A DNA stretch of 64,000 nt from Neodiprion pinetum (GCF_021155775.2 NC_060233.1:37293077-37357076); one strand, 5' to 3'; numbered from the stretch's first letter, positions 47,750 through 63,155 are shown. Numbers and translations are program-made. Notes: generated by a model from the sequence alone, not told the origin.

Positions 47750-50700
47750 CATGACAAATCCGCGAACGAGTGATTGTACTGGATTAATCAATTTTTAACT
47801 ACGTTTGTCATTGAGTCTTGAATCCTCGCTCAACCCAAAAACCGTCTTTTTCCTCAACCGTTGACTCAAGGAAGGAGCCATACAATTTTATTTTATCACT
47901 GGTCCCGATCCCAATTACAACATATTGACTAGATATAATTGGTTATTCTCTTTTAGTGGTTCGTCGATCTGTTACAATGCTAAAAACACATTAAATTAAA
48001 GCGTGCATGCGCGTGTACTTTTTTAATTGTCATCCAACACCTAACACACGTACGATTCAATACGCTATCTAACCTTAATATAAATATACTATAATTACTT
48101 ATGGATAAATGTTACTCAGTGAGAATAAAAGACTTGAGGATTAATGACACAATTATTATTTTCACGCGAACGGGCGTAGGTACTTCTGGTCGATAAGGTA
48201 ACTACAAAATGAATGAGAAATGTCCTAATTTCATCGGCAGCCGCTTTTGTGCTTGGTAACTCGTGGATCTGGGTCGCTGGATATCATTTTCTAAAGTTGG
48301 GCTGCAATTACTGGTCATTGCGTCGGGCAGGGTAAGAATAATTTACACTAAATTGTCGGAATTTTACCGCACGATTTCGTCCGTTCGCTCGTTTAACCCC
48401 GTGCTATCTATTCTTTTTTTTCTTATCTCTCTTTCTCTTATACTTTCTCTTCGGGATCATCCCTTTCTCATGAAAATGCCGAGTACACGAAATTCGTAGT
48501 GATTTGATTACTTTGAGAGAAAACCCTTGCATCAAGAGAAAGAAGAGCTTCAGCCTGTAATTTTATATACGTACGACTATTAAAAAATGGTGCCGTGTTC
48601 CGCGCCTATCATCGTATAGATTTTCTCCTCCGCATCCGTAACGTCTTCACGATAGAATGTAAAAAGTTTGCACAAGAATCGCCTCGTTTCGCGACAGCTG
48701 CGCAAACAACGAGGTGCAGGAGAACGTTACTAATTTATTGGGCATTAAAAAACAGCTACACGAAACGGGCGTTTGATGGGTATGACGATCGATCCTCGAT
48801 TCCAGCTCATGGCAATCCTGGCACACAGTAGCATCTGGGATTTGGTCATTAATGTGGAAAACTCCCCGAAATTGTATCAAGATTTATCTCAGCTTTAGGC
48901 GTAGCCATGAGGAACTTCAGCGTAAAGACGAGCACTTTGTCACGCCTTTAACCAGCAGCTGCTTTCGAATCTTCCGATGGGCGAGTAGACACTTCGTGCT
49001 AGCTTCTGAATATACGATTTGCTCACCATCTGCAGAAGCAAACAAGTTTGTTTATTGTGATAAAAAATAAAAATAAAAATAAAAACATACAAACGAGTCC
49101 GACTACTTCCACGCTTCAAACTGCTGCAAATATTTGTCGAGTTCGATTTTCCAATACTCCACAATTGCGATTCCGTATTTCCCCAACTCGCGTGCAAGTC
49201 TGATAACTCACGTTAGTTTTTAGAGAAAATAAAAAGATCCGAAAAATTTTCATAATCCTTCGGAATTGCGCGGCGTTACTCGAGTCAGGTTCGGCGTTTC
49301 GAGAACTTCGAGAACGGGACGAATAGCATTCATATCCATCCTGTTAAATATGCGGTGCGAAACCGGAAGCTGTTGTTGAGTAATTTCCGTTGATATATAG
49401 GTCCGAGCTCCGGAAGAAGACGGCTTCAACCGCAGGCGCAATATGTGAATGTCAACGAAGTCTCTCAGCCACGTTATATAATGCTTTTATCACTAGAACC
49501 GATTCGGAGTCTGGAGTTTACGACGAGATTCCGTTTTAGTTGGATATCTCATGAATGCAATTCTAGTGGCGGATGAATTTAGATTCGATGTAAATTCTTT
49601 ATTGCCTTCAACCCCGTTCGTGTCAAAGGTGCGTTGTATAAACGGCGAAGGTATTCGTCGATAAACTCGGCGTTGAACCGCGAATAATGTCGAGCATTGA
49701 CAACACAGTGTGTAGTTTGAAGTTGAACGATGCCTATGTACCGTGTCCATCGTCACCGCGCGATGGTTCGACGAATGAACCGTCTCGGGGTAATGTGACT
49801 GGTCATAATGCAGGTATTAAATACGGTGAATAATATCGCGAAAGTCTCACTTTTTTTCTTATCATAACCGTGGGCACGGTATTCCCTGCACGATTTTCAT
49901 TCCCGACCACGAGAGGCTGCAGAACGAATTGCAGAAGTTAGACGTATCTAGAATTCCCCGACACCGTTAAACTCCTTCGTGGCGTAGGTTCGTTATAGTT
50001 AGGTACATATTTATACACAGACATATTTATTTACACGTATATATGATACCCTCTACATACAGGGCCGAAAACCTCCGGCAATTCGTTACTTTTGACACAC
50101 AGCCAGCTACAGCAGCGGCAGACAATAAATAACTGTCTGATTATTACCCGATAAAAAATTGTCACAACAAACTTGCCCCCGGGGCTCAAGAGTCTGCAGG
50201 TTAAAGTGAGCGCGTCGGTTCTTTGACGCGGAAATTAAATCATCCTCGGTCATTGAAGTGAATTACGACGAAGCCGAATTTAGGGATAAATTTGAAAAGT
50301 CTGGGTAACGAAAATATCGTAAAATCGACCCCGTTAAAAAATGAAATATTTTAAGGAAAATAGTAAAGAGATAAAGAGGAAAAAATTAATGGAAATTTTT
50401 CTTTGAACCCGCAAGACCTGCTTCACAAGTGAAATTCATCGATCCATATTCGTGAAGTATTGAATGATCCATGTTTACAGACAAAAGTCTGATACGTTGA
50501 GTAAATTTATGGAATTATCAATGGATTCGGATAATACAAGCGATGTCACAATTCCATGTATCATGTAACAGTTGTTCAAACAATAATCGGGAAAATTTAT
50601 CGGCCATCTTTGCCCGAGGGCATTTGACGATATGGAAGAATTATTGGAACCCGTTTCTGCTCTGGTGCTAATCGATTATAAGGCTGTCTTCTCGGTCCAG

Positions 50701-51564
50701 CAAAGCCTTTTTCTAATTTTTCCAGATTCACGATCCCTACACAGCTTCCTCGCGGTCTGCGCTGACAGTATCAGCGAAGGAATTGCCTCCTGAACGGCTC
50801 TTTATTGTCAGTGACTTTTCTAGATAGTAAATATCGATTCGATACGTATACGTACGGGTGTATTGATGTCACATTGTAGGGTTGATAAATTCGGTTTTGT
50901 ACGTGGATATACCCGAGGAGTCAGCAGGGGATAAGAACACCTGAAAAAATATTATATGTATATATGTACACACACACACATACCTATATACCTATCCTAT
51001 GGGAATTTCCTCGTAGTTCAATTTTAGCGGTTCATTGGCCTCTTGGAAAAGTACAGTATTCCCCGTCTTCTGCTTCTCAAATATTCTCTACGGACACAAC
51101 CCCCAGGATATACGGTCAATGAACTTGGACTACACCCTAAAAAAAACTTCTCTCTTATTGTAGATTGGCAAATATTTGGTCGTCTAATCGGCACTTGTTA
51201 CTAAAATTGTTTGCGTTTATCGGATACACAGAAGCTCGTGACACGTATTATTCAATATTCGACGTCGCTGGTATACAATTTAATATTAATATTTATTGAT
51301 TTTTCTTTTCTTTTTTCTTTTTTTTTTTTCATATATTACAGTGCCCAATACAAAAATCTTCTATGCAATCATCAACATTCATTTACATCGCCGCTACCTA
51401 CGGCGGTATAACATACGAAAATAGATATGTAACTAGTCACAATGTTTGCGTAATCATCTTTGGAAAAAACATTTGATGCCGTTTTAGACGCGGATTTATT
51501 GGTACCTATTCGCTTATCCAGATATATCTCTATATATTGTTGTTGTTGTTGTTGTTGTGGTTGT

Positions 51565-51597
<33 letters not shown>

Positions 51598-53225
51598 TAT
51601 TATTGTTATTCTTATTATTATTATAAAATATGGTGTATCCTTGTGTACATTTTAATATCTAATATGTACATATATGTATATGTATCTCTTTAACCGTTCA
51701 ACATTTATGTGTTCAATTGCGTATGATCGCTTATATTTTTCGTCATTTAATCGTATATCCGCCGGCGTGTTTCCGTTTCATTTTTTCTTTTCACAATAAC
51801 TGCCGTACGGAATCGCACTCGGCGATAAATTATTTCGCGACTTTCTCTCGATTCGCGATTTCTTCGCCGACACACGTTACATTTTACGATGCGCATAATT
51901 TCACTCGTTGGCAATAGCGAAGTGTAAGCAGTAAGCTTTCCGAATTAGGATGTTATATTGAAGGGAAACAGTCACCTAAGTTACCTGCCCGTATAGGTGA
52001 TCTATTTCTATCTATTTCCGTCACGATAAACCGGGACGAGTCGAGGCTTTCAACTCCTCTAGCAATTTTCGCAGCAGCCTGATTCCACAGCCGTTTTCAG
52101 CCGCGGGTTTTCGGAAATATTGGAGTGAGCAATCAGCTCAGAGCGAACAGAACGCGGCTTGGTTGTTTGAATCATTTTTCAAAAGCCGGAACGGCCTCTA
52201 CCGCAGACCACGGACTTCCGCTCTCGAAGACTCATTTTTCGCTTCATCTACTCTCGAGTTAGATGAATTGCTGGCGTAAATGAAGTATGTGCAAGGTTTC
52301 TTCCGTTTTCCTTCGGCGTACCGCAATTTTCGACATGTCACATGTTTCCGATTTTACCTAATCTTTAGCCTGTAGGTATGAATCGTTAGATCGCAAGAGG
52401 CAAAAATAAGGAAAAAACGAAAAAGAAAATTATCCGAATTCGTAATTAAAATACGGTTATCACTTACTGGCGTTCCGTTCGAGCGACAGCTTGTTGAAAA
52501 GAAAATTCTGTTGTACGTTAAAACAGATGCAGGCACGTACAACACCTATCAACACGTGTTTAATAACGCACCAGTACGTCGAAGCTGTCGATCGCTTCAA
52601 AATATTTTAGCACCTGTTCGATCATATTTTAACGCTAGTTAATCAAAAATATAATATTTTAACGCCCCGCGCGTACATCATATGTAAGTTCACAAAAATG
52701 ATCCATCATTGTATTGCGCACCTTACGATTAATCGTGCAGTTATAACAATTATTTTTTGTTATTATTTTAATTACGTCTGTGTTGTTCTCGTATTTTTCA
52801 TTTTAGGCCATACGTGTATCATATACTCTAAGTTATCTTAGCGTTGGTTTATGCCGGTTATTTCCACTATTAAAAATTACCTGTTAGGTGCACACTATTC
52901 AAGATACCTCAAGTCGACGAGAACAAAATCCTTTTTCAAATTATCTACAAGATATTTAATTGTTTATATTCTTCGTCCGCCATGCTTCGAGCATGCGAGT
53001 ATAAGAAAATATTTCCTTAAAATGAAAGAAAAAGACCAAAAAAAAAAATAAAATAACAAACGTGGTAAAACGAATGGAGGAAGGCAGCAGCAACGCACTT
53101 TGCGATCGGTATAATATCACAAGCTCGCAATTAGCTCAGCGATCGTCCCCGTGCGGCAAAACTCTACGCGCAAGTTATTCCGAGGAAACCTTTTCCGAGT
53201 GGAGATCTAACGAGCAAAGTTAGGG
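47750..53225. other. Spacer with no supported gene
   Basis: About 5.5 kb between LITAF-10 and the channel stop codon. It has simple repeats (50967-50980 CA-type, 51538-51625 trinucleotide) and T-rich tracts. The right part may be 3' UTR of the channel. Short open frames have no domain character. Confidence 0.5.
51538..51625. repeat. (TTG)n/(TTA)n trinucleotide repeat
   Basis: A run of TTG units passing into TTA units, about 88 bp. It produces a spurious Cys/Tyr-repeat open frame. Confidence 0.9.
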
Positions 53226-56200
53226 CTAAACCGTGTTTTGCTTGTATCTTCTGGCGCAATTATTTCTCCTTGCCCGCTGGAAGCTACGACGATGTTGATT
53301 AACGGATATTCCAGCGCCTCCGGCCGCACCCTGTTCCTCGTCCAGTTCCAGTTCCAGCTCGCTGCAGCTGTCGCTTGGATATCTACAGTACAAAAACACG
53401 ACCTGACACTTTCCTCGTATTTCATCACTTCGCGATTTATATTTCATTTTATATTTATTTCTATATCTCGTCCCGCCTCGATCCTCCAGCATTACGATTT
53501 AAATTTCAAAAACTTTTCAACTTAAGGGTGTTTCCCAGAGGTAATACCGGTAGAAATGATTAAAACAGAATCCGTTCGAGAGTTAAAAGTTTTCGTTTCG
53601 AAGTGGAAAGAAAAAAGAGAAAAAAAAAAAACAAACAAACTTTCAATTACGTTAAAAATTAACTTCCGTACGTCCGTTTGAATGAAGCTCTGCAGAAAAT
53701 GGTTGGCAAAACGGTAACCACGCTTCTGGGCGTTAACGAATTTATAATAGATATATGTACGTATAATGTACGTGTAAACTGAATCACCAGTGAATCCGTC
53801 GTAATCATTCACGTCGTTAAATTGTGCGGAGTGTTCAAGGGTGAGCTGACACCCTTAAATCTCCTGAAATGGTCGGGTGACATCAGAAATACGTATTCAC
53901 AGAGTATGAGGGCGAAACGTGGACGCAGGCGAGACAATATCTAGTCGTTGCAGAGTTTATAGGCATACGGTTGATAACTTACGATGATTCCCTACGTTCG
54001 ACTCGGGCGAGACGCTGCTTCATCTTTGCGTGGCTGCTCGAATACTCGGCGAGAAGTCGGGCGAGTCGGGTCTGAAGGTTGTCGACGGTGTTTTCTGAAG
54101 CACAGATGTTAATTATCAAAGGTTTGGCGCGGTGTTGGTTGAATATTTATATCGCCTGCAGACGTGATCGTGCGAAAAATTTGATGTTACAACTCGTGGC
54201 TGTAGTGTGAAATTTTTTATTTTGTCTGGAGGCTTTCGCCGGCCGCTGCAGTGTTAAAAAGACGTAATCCGTTTAGGCCGAGGTCGAGCCCGAACTACCA
54301 GAGACCGTTATAATATATTCGAAATTACCGTCATCACAGCCGAGCGATATAACGCTCTGGTGGTGATTTAGGATTTTCCGCTCCCCGAGTTGCATCACGT
54401 AGGTCTAGAAAAACGGGAGCACCGAGGCTTTTGTCCCGAATCGTCGGGATGATGTAGCGATATTTTGATGAAGGTATTCTGCACCGGGAACTTTTCTACT
54501 TGACGTCAAACGATCCTGACGCTTCGAAAAACGAGGAAGTTCTCCTCGCCGACTCTCCGATAGTTCTTCAAACTATCTTTCGGCTACACGATATCGCCTC
54601 TTTTTTCACTACATCGCGTATCCCTTCACCGGCGAATGCCATAAATCATACGGGGTCTTCTCATTCTTCAACTTCCTGTTTAACTATACGTCGCGTCGAT
54701 GTATATGGGTGTCGATCATGTAATCGACTCGATATGCCCTTCGGAAAAATAAATACACGCGATTGGCACAGTTTGAAAAACTCTAGGTTTCAGTCCAACG
54801 GAAACGAGGCCAAGAATACTGAAACCCGGAATCGAAAATCTTGACGGAATCAGCGTCAATTTGTTAACGCCTTGCTCCGCGATGATACATACCTACCTAG
54901 TTAAATTTCTTTTAAAATATCACTAGGCCAAGATATATTTCCATGCGCGCATAATAATGCGCGTGTCCTTTGTGAAAAAATGCTCGATCATTTTGGGGGC
55001 AACACTCTTATACGCGTTCGATAAAAGGTTCTCCCGGAGGAAATTCTCTGGATAAATTTCGTGGCTGAAGATCCTCGAAAGAAGTGGAAGAAGAAAAACC
55101 GATGAATCAGGCCGAACAGAGCTGAGCTTCGAATAACCATTTACCGGAAGTTCCGCGTTGTATCAGCTTACATAGTCGAGCTCTGTACATCGATTACATC
55201 CGTTGCTGCATACTCCCGTTTCATCATTCGCCTGATCATGCCTCTGTGAGGAGACAAAAAATCAATCGTCTCTGAGCGACTATAGGATTCGATCAAATAA
55301 CTAAATTCCCCTGAATAGACAGAAGGGAAGATGTCGACTGAGCCGATCGTCGAGAAGGAATGTTACATAAACATCGAAGCCGTTTGAACCGGCCATAGCA
55401 AATACCCACAAAATACACTAAGCCTTGTCAAAAGCTTCAGACTGCGGCAAGAGCAGGTAAAGGGCCAGTTGTGTAATTGATTATTCGATCTGATCGAATT
55501 AGCGTAAACTACAACAGAGGAGAAAAGCTTTTCGTTGCGCGAGTAACAAATTTTCGCGATGAAATTCCCATGCCGTAAGATTAGAGTTTTTGATTGCGAT
55601 TTCTGGGCTGGATTACTCGTCGCTTAGCTAGTTCAGCGAGGCACGTCATTTGACAAGAGATCAATCTCTATCAACCTTAAACGAGTGTCTTACCCCACGA
55701 ATCAATCATTCGAACGAAAGCAGTCTGGATTCCCGGTTTCAGATTACGACCCAAGGGCGCCTTCTTGATATTTTTTTGTTGTTGTATATATATAGGACGT
55801 ACACAATCTACATCTTTTCGCGAAAAGAAAAAGACGGAAAGAAAAAAACATACTCCGTCAACGGCGTATGCTTTTAAGGGCGTAAAAGCGGGGGAGGACT
55901 AACGAGATAAGTGAAAAGTACGTTATTTATAAACAAATTCGTTGGATTATAAACGGAAGGTGACAATTCTGTGATGCGAAGAATATCTGTGGCAGGCTAT
56001 GCGAGAGTTTTCCGATAATTCGTAGCAGCCCACCGCAAGTGAAGGAAGAGACGAGAGAGTAAATTTTTGAAATTTTATCACCGTGAGTGCTACTGGCCGG
56101 AATAAACTGCGCGTTTAAATGGGCTCGGTAGGTACCTACTTGCTGCATTTTACGCTATCTGCACGGTATTTGGTCTCATTTCTCGAAGCGAGATATGGAG

Positions 56201-59200
56201 TAGCGTCGTGAGTTCCCGGTAAATTTTCCATTTATTGCATGATAGCAGGAAATTTATTTCTTCGGAATGTAGGAGTTTTTGCGGGGGACCCTTGCGAGTC
56301 CCTTCGGCGTGAGCCTGTCACAGATCCTGAAATTTCTCCCTCTATCTCTCGCGAGCATGAACGGTACCGTGAACAAATTTTCGCAGCTTGTATTTCGTCC
56401 GTTATCATACAGCCGGAGATTTTCTATTTTCGAAAGAAAGCTCCTCTAGCAGGTTGTCTTTCTACTCTGTGCGAGAGACAAAGGAGTTAAATCCAAGACA
56501 AAGTTGCGCTTCGAAGAAATTGATGGTGTTGGTTACGATCATCTCACGATCGGTATAACAGAGGTGAATTCGAACGGTGTAACCATTTAGTGGTGAAATC
56601 GAGGTCCTTCCTTAATCCCTTTGATTATACTCAAAGGGCTCGATTATACGGAATACCGCTTCCATTATGCAAGCAGAAGAACACAACAGTCCTGAACCGA
56701 AACGCCCGAGTGATGCTTGCAAATTGTTCTTCCGCTATATCCTTGCTTATTGTTCGAAGTTGAAATTGCTTGTTGGCTGGAGGAAACGAAGCTGATTGTA
56801 CGCCGTGTAATCCAACAACCAATTCACCGTACCATTTCACTACTCAAAGACCATTCGGAATTAACCAATTGTGAATGGTGAATAAGTGAATAAGTTCATT
56901 TGAATTTCACCGTGAGATACTTAACGCTAATTGTTGGGTAATCCAGACTTCCACAACAATATCGGCACGTATTGCACTCTTGCGCACTACACAGACGCGA
57001 TAATTTCGTACACCCTTTGACCTACAAATTGGTCGAATTACCGTTTTGCTGCTTTAATTCACCAAAATTTGCAAAATTGTTGGAAACGTATATTACGTGT
57101 GGCAACTCGCAAAATGCGTTAGCAGTTCAGATCGAAGTGCGAAACTTTTACGAATTTTTGTAACCGGACTAAAATTGCGCACAAGAATTAAATTGACATT
57201 AATTTTCTAGTTCTTTCGTCTTTCGGGATATGATTGAAACGAAGATGAAAAAGACATAAAATCGAAAGCCAACATTTGATCGCCTTTGCGAAAGCGGAGC
57301 TTCCATTCGCCTCGCGTTCACTCACGTCCACCTTGCCGACTGATAGTAATCACAGTTTATCAATTAATAATTACGGGCGACCGACAACGTGGTCGTGAAT
57401 TAACAAACAGCAGTATCGAACCCAAATCGGCGTCGCGTCATCGCTTTGCGTAACCTGAGCTTTATGTAAGTACCAGCTGTTAATAGTGTCTAATATCAGC
57501 GTAGCTCGAATTATCGCATGGATGAAAATTTAATTATTCCGATCGGCAAACGCAACGCCCTGCATGGGTTCAACACTACCTACAAATTCGAAACACTTCC
57601 AGACCACCGTACGGGAACTAAAGTGATATTAATTACATCATCCTTTCCCGAATCTCACGAGAAAATAAGCACCAGATTTCGTCAAGCAGGTCGTTCCTCC
57701 GATCCATCGGACAATAGCCTTGGTTAATGCTTACAGGTTTTAATTGTATCCTGCAGGGTATCGATTCGGTGGCCGAAACGAGTAGATTAGGCGATAGTTG
57801 GGGTTGTTTGCGCTCTTCGAATAATTTTTGGATAAATATCGCGAGCCGGCTGGTTCAGGGTGACGATGGAATTTTACTTGTTTACATTTGACCCTCGGCA
57901 CTTGGTTGCGACGGCGGTCCTTTATTGATCCATCAATAAGAGCATCGATGAGCATTCATCGACGCATCCCTCGACTCGGTGGGGCGAGGGGATATTTTAT
58001 CGGGATTTTCCAACCCACCCTTTATCACCCACTATCCGGAGGGAACTTGAACTTGTGGCATTTAATCGGTCTTTTCAACTCTCCGCAATGCAGCTTATGC
58101 GTGCATCACGAAATTGCGGGAACACTGTTTAAATTGATTTAGAACCGCGGCGGATATTTCATGGGAACTTTGATGCTGGACGTTTCTGTCCCGAAATACT
58201 TTCTTCCGATTAGCAAACCATCGTCAGATTTCACAGCTCGTAGCGTGAGAGGCGGGTCGCAAATCGTTTCTTGTATTACATATACGAACTCGACGACAGC
58301 TTCCCAAATCACATTTATTGACAGTGCGGTCCGAATTCCATAAATTATATCGTTCGAGCTTCGACGTCTTCGTCTGTTGGTAAGAGTAAATTGTCGTTTT
58401 GTATTCTAACGTTGACAAATATATGAGTAAAATCAATCGATCACTTTTCAGTACTGAAATCAAGTTCTTGGTCCGCAATTCAATGACAACCGTTTGTCTA
58501 ATTTTCATTTTACCCAGTGTTATAATTACTCTTCCGCAAAATAGCTGTCATTCTAATGACAAACAAAATTTGAATAAAGATATTACAATTTGAATGGAAA
58601 ATTTTGAAAATTTGACTGAAAATGTTCATTAAAAAACAGGAGCTTATTAAAATTTTCCCAATTTATACGATACAAAGAATTATTCTTTGAAAAGTGGCCG
58701 AACCTGTAAAACGCGAACTTTTTTAAAGTTCACACGTATTGATTCCCTTCTTTGGCTTTGATCGCGTGTTTCAAGGATGGCTGAAAATTGTGACTTGAAC
58801 CGAGGAGATAGATTACACCCTTCGGAGGAAATGAACCTATTACAGGGAGAAAAAATTTCCTCGAATAATCAAAAATTTTTCTTACGAATACCCGATACGC
58901 GTTTAAACATTTGTGGCTATACCCCGCGAAATCACAGATTTCAACCAATGGAAAACTTGCCGTCTGCAAGCTAAATTCGTTCTGGTGATTCCGTATTATA
59001 ACGAGGGGTTCGAAAAGCGCGGCCAAGATGACAGACAATCCGTTTCTACGGCTCTGGTTTCTTCGCGAGCTTCGACTAATTGGTGCTGTTATTTGCGAAA
59101 ACGGCATACCGATGATCGATCGCGTCAGTATCTTTCATTATACACGATACGTAGACGCAATCAATCCATCAGGAAACGCGCGATTCGCGATGCTTCGTTC

Positions 59201-62073
59201 CCACTGATCCCGGTGTTTTCGTCCAAACTACAATAACTTTATACGATAGCCGGGCTACATCGTATCTGGGGTATTGAAACCCACTTTACGAATCTCGTTG
59301 CTATAGTAAACCTCCTCGTAAAACCCCTCGCTTCCAAATTCCCCTCCGAATGTCAAGATATCGACTTTTTACGGTTAGCCCGTTATTTCCGTCACTTTTT
59401 TTCAAACACTTCTTTTTCCACTTTTCTTTCCTTCAAGATTACCGTTATACTTATTCGACCCACTGCCTCGTAACTTGCAAAAACGCGATACCTGCTCGTC
59501 GTTTTTTATGCAATCGATTTGTGCCCATTTTCACCGAGATTCGTCGTTTGTATTTCATAATATTTATCTAAACTACAATTTCTCAACGAGCTGTCATCAG
59601 CCTAAACGTTACGACGAGTTTCCGATACATGTGCTAAAACATCCAATGAGCATGCTGTTTTTTTTGGAATCGACACTATTCAGACATGCAATCAATAAAC
59701 GAAGGCGACAAGCGTTTGCAACGCCTGAAGGCAGTGTCGAAACGAAGATCTCGATTGATGCTCAAAGTTCTAAAGAGCAACAAAATGACAAAGAAAATTT
59801 ATTAAAAGATTTCTATTACCTAATGACGTTCGATGCCCAGACAGTTGAGGTTTGGAAAATTGAATTAGATCGAAGATCGCTCGAGATATCCGAAGACTAG
59901 ACATTAACTCACCAAGCCGGTCAATCTTGTCGGCGATGGAGTCCTTCGCTTGCTTGGCACCCTGGAAAACATCCTCGTCAAGAAGACCGTCTTTTCGAAG
60001 AAGTTGGCACCCTCGTTCCGTGAGGGAGTGTCTGGCATCCGGGTAATCAGCGAGGGCTTCCCAAAGGTCCCTTTTTGCGAGGCAAAACAGATCGGAGTAG
60101 CCTGGAGGGAAAGAATTTGTCCAAGATGGTTAGAAATGTGGGGGTAATCGGTAAGCTTTCGAGGACGACGTTAATGCTGCAGGTATAATACATGTGAGGC
60201 GGAAGACGTTCACGTGTACGTCCTGCAGGGAGGATTTAATGCCGATGCTGAGTAACAGCGTGCGCCGAGGTAGAAAGTAGATTCCCCGTTACGTGACGTA
60301 CATTTTATGCCGCTGCACCAGCCAGAGAGATTTACTCACCCAATGATCTCACGTTCGCCGTTCTTCTGTTCCCCGTTCTATTACCGGCTATCTCGAGGAC
60401 GCTCACTTCACCGAAGACACTTCCCGCCCCCAGAGTCGCTAGCACTGTTTTACCGTCGTCGGCCACCACTATCAGCCGCCCCCTCTTCACTATGTACATC
60501 TCCTTGCCCACGTCTCCCTTACGGCATATGTAATCCCCAGGGCTGAACACCTGCTCAAGGATTTTCAATGGAAACGCAAGAAACGTGTGTTACATTATAC
60601 TGAAATAATAACCGCGTTCCCTTTCGACGAACAACGAAGGTATTCGTTTTTCAATAGCACTTTCAGACAAGCTTACAGCTACGTGTTACCAAGGGTTGCT
60701 TTTATTGGGATAATAATAATAAAATAATCATCGATCTCTTTCGTCGAGACACCCCGAGGATTATCCTTCTTCGCGACTTGGGAGCTGATAAGCGAAGGAA
60801 CTTGTAATTGAAATAAATATAAAAATAAAGGTTGCAGCGATCGACGGACCCGAAATATGTGGGGTTGCTGAGTTTATTTAAATCACCTGAAGGCGAAGCT
60901 TGAGCACCAATTCTTCCAGCAATCCAGGCTCGCAGTCTTGGAATATTCGAACCTGCTTCAAGGTGTCCAGGTGAACGTGAATTGCAATTTCCGCTTTGAG
61001 CTTATCGGGAAGAGCTCCGAGTACTCGTTCCTCGTCCAGCGCCTGCAGGCACCGAAACAGGATGAAGAAATTTAGGTTTATGTCTTATTGCAGAACGTAG
61101 ATGAACAGACTCAAGCCTGAGCCGGAGAAAAAGATTGGCTTGAAAAATCCGTGAATATGTTCTGTAATATTCGATAAGAAAATGGATCACGATCGCGGAC
61201 GCTTAAGTCGCTCATCTTTTCCTCCATCGACGATTCAACGTTCCGTATTACGAAGGGAGCGGATAAGAAGTCTTTGAAAAAACTCTTACTGTTCGCGGAA
61301 GAAGAAAAAAAAAAAAAAAATCCATCGAACAAAGCTACTCGGAGTTTGAAAACGTTATACGGTTTACAGAGGATCGCGTACAAGACACGTTCGAAGATGA
61401 ATCCGCTGCCCACTTGTCTGCTTCGTGAAATACCCACCGGACTCCGCTCGACGTAGTCTTACAAAAAGGGGGCAAGGATACCAAAGCGTAGGCGATGTTC
61501 GGGTGTCGAGCGTTTTATGAAAACTGCTGAAAAACTTATGGCGACGAATTTCCCCCGGTACCTACCTACGTTCATCCTCGTAGTCGCCTTCCGCCTCGCG
61601 GCGTGGTCGAGAGGCGCAAAATGTGAATTGTAGCGAAAAGCCTCCCTCGACTTTCGCTACTTTAAAAGCACTTCGACACGGCCCCGTTTGACATTTACTC
61701 AGCGACTCTCGTCCGCGTGTATCAGCTTACTTAACACTTTCGTGACAATGACCAATGTGCAATATTGTCGAGATGTGCTCGATTGTCGTCGGTGATTCAC
61801 CCCGAAGGTATAATAAATTGCTCACCTGTTTGTTCGCCCAGGTGTAAGCGAACCACCTTATCACCCTGGCCTCCAGCTCCGTGGAAACCTTCCGAAATTG
61901 CATGTATTGCTTCACGCCGTCCATGCGGTTCTGAAATTCAACTCTAGCGACGTTCATGTTGCTTATCATGCTACCGATGTTTCCAACGATCGTTGCGAAT
62001 ATCAAAACTCCAGCTAGAAAGTCGGCGACGACGAAAAGGTACTCGGCGTCATTTTCCGGCTGCGGTGTTTCAC
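53226..62073 (-). CDS. Cyclic nucleotide-gated cation channel (CNGA-type), C-terminal half, six exons
   Basis: A membrane channel opened by cGMP or cAMP in sensory signalling. Exons 62073-61826, 61042-60887, 60550-60340, 60101-59913, 54094-53983 and 53382-53226; all phases agree. The first exon opens GETPQPENDAEYLFVVADFL, directly after the pore (the TTIG of the filter would be in the previous exon), then S6 (GVLIFATIVGNIGSMISNMN) and the C-linker. The binding domain has SPGDYICRKGDVGKEMYIVK, the cassette FGEVS and the RRTAN ligand motif. VDNLQTRLARLLAEYSSSHA is the leucine-zipper region typical of A-type subunits. The last exon is an acidic then Arg-rich tail (ELELELDEEQ, RRSFQRARRNNCARR). 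A 5.8-kb intron separates exons 59913 and 54094. S1-S5 lie beyond 64000. Confidence 0.93.
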
Positions 62074-63155
62074 CTGCGGCGGTAGAAATTTCGGTGAAAA
62101 TCAACTTTGCATCACCAACGACGTACGGATTTGGTGAAATTTTCGAGTAGAAAAAAAAAAAGAAGAAGAAGAAGAAAACAAATTTCAACCAGTTTCTTAG
62201 ATCGTTATATCGGTGTAGACATTCGGGGTTTATTAGGGTTTCCGGTCATGTGGGGAGTTGAAAAGAAATGAACGATAACCGATCACTTTCGTTTGCGTTC
62301 GCACGGTTATAGTCGTTTGTTCATGATGGAGATTCTACGGAATGAGTATAAAACCAACGCACGCCATAAAAAGTCGCGTTGCGTTTGCCGACCCTTTTTC
62401 CTTTACCCCTCGTGTCTGTGTTATATATATTCACGTTGAAGGAAGTTTACCGTGTGTTCCGCAGATACGGGAGAAGATGTAAGCACTTCGGTACATATTA
62501 CAACCGTCTACCCAAAACGTTCCTCTGCCCCCGAAGTGGATATACGAAACCGCTATAAAACATATCGGACAAAAAAAAAGAAAAGCGGAAGACGAAGAAG
62601 AAAAAATACTGAACGCTGCTGAAGATTGAAGGTTCCGGCAAATTGATCCCGTCCGATATTTCTCTCTTCGGTAAATAGTCTACGGTGAAAGGTGGCAGCT
62701 GAGAAAACCAGCCCGAGTCACCCTTCGGAGATGAAAAGAATAAAGGTCGAGTCACGTCGTGATCATTTTCTCAAACAAGATAGCTGATTGAAGTATGACG
62801 GTGAAAGTCAGCAATATCAATTATAGTCCAAGTCTTTACGATACTCGTTACGGTTTCTCGATAAAGAGACGTGCGATCACATCGGCCACAATTATAACAC
62901 GTATAAGAAAAGAGGAAGTTACCAGTTTCGAGAGAGAAATAATTATACTGGTTATAAGTCAACTAGAACGGGGACCGAATTTTTGCTTATATCGTTGACT
63001 TTCTTTTGCAAGCGTATGAAATTCAATGTTACACAAGATGACACTGATTTTCCGTTTTTTTTTTGTTTTTCTCTTTTTTAGAATTCCACACATACCTGCT
63101 GTTACCAGTGACGAGAAAAACTATTCGCGAAAGCCGTGTCGTGTTATGTTTCAGA

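Noticed and set aside
51460..51693. Open frame rich in Cys and Tyr repeats
   Set aside because: Produced by the TTG/TTA trinucleotide repeat.
54500..54844. 114-codon plus-strand open frame
   Set aside because: Inside the 5.8-kb channel intron, no domain or transcript signals visible.
59475..59900. 141-codon plus-strand open frame
   Set aside because: Lies in the channel intron opposite to the gene, low complexity towards the end, no recognisable domain.
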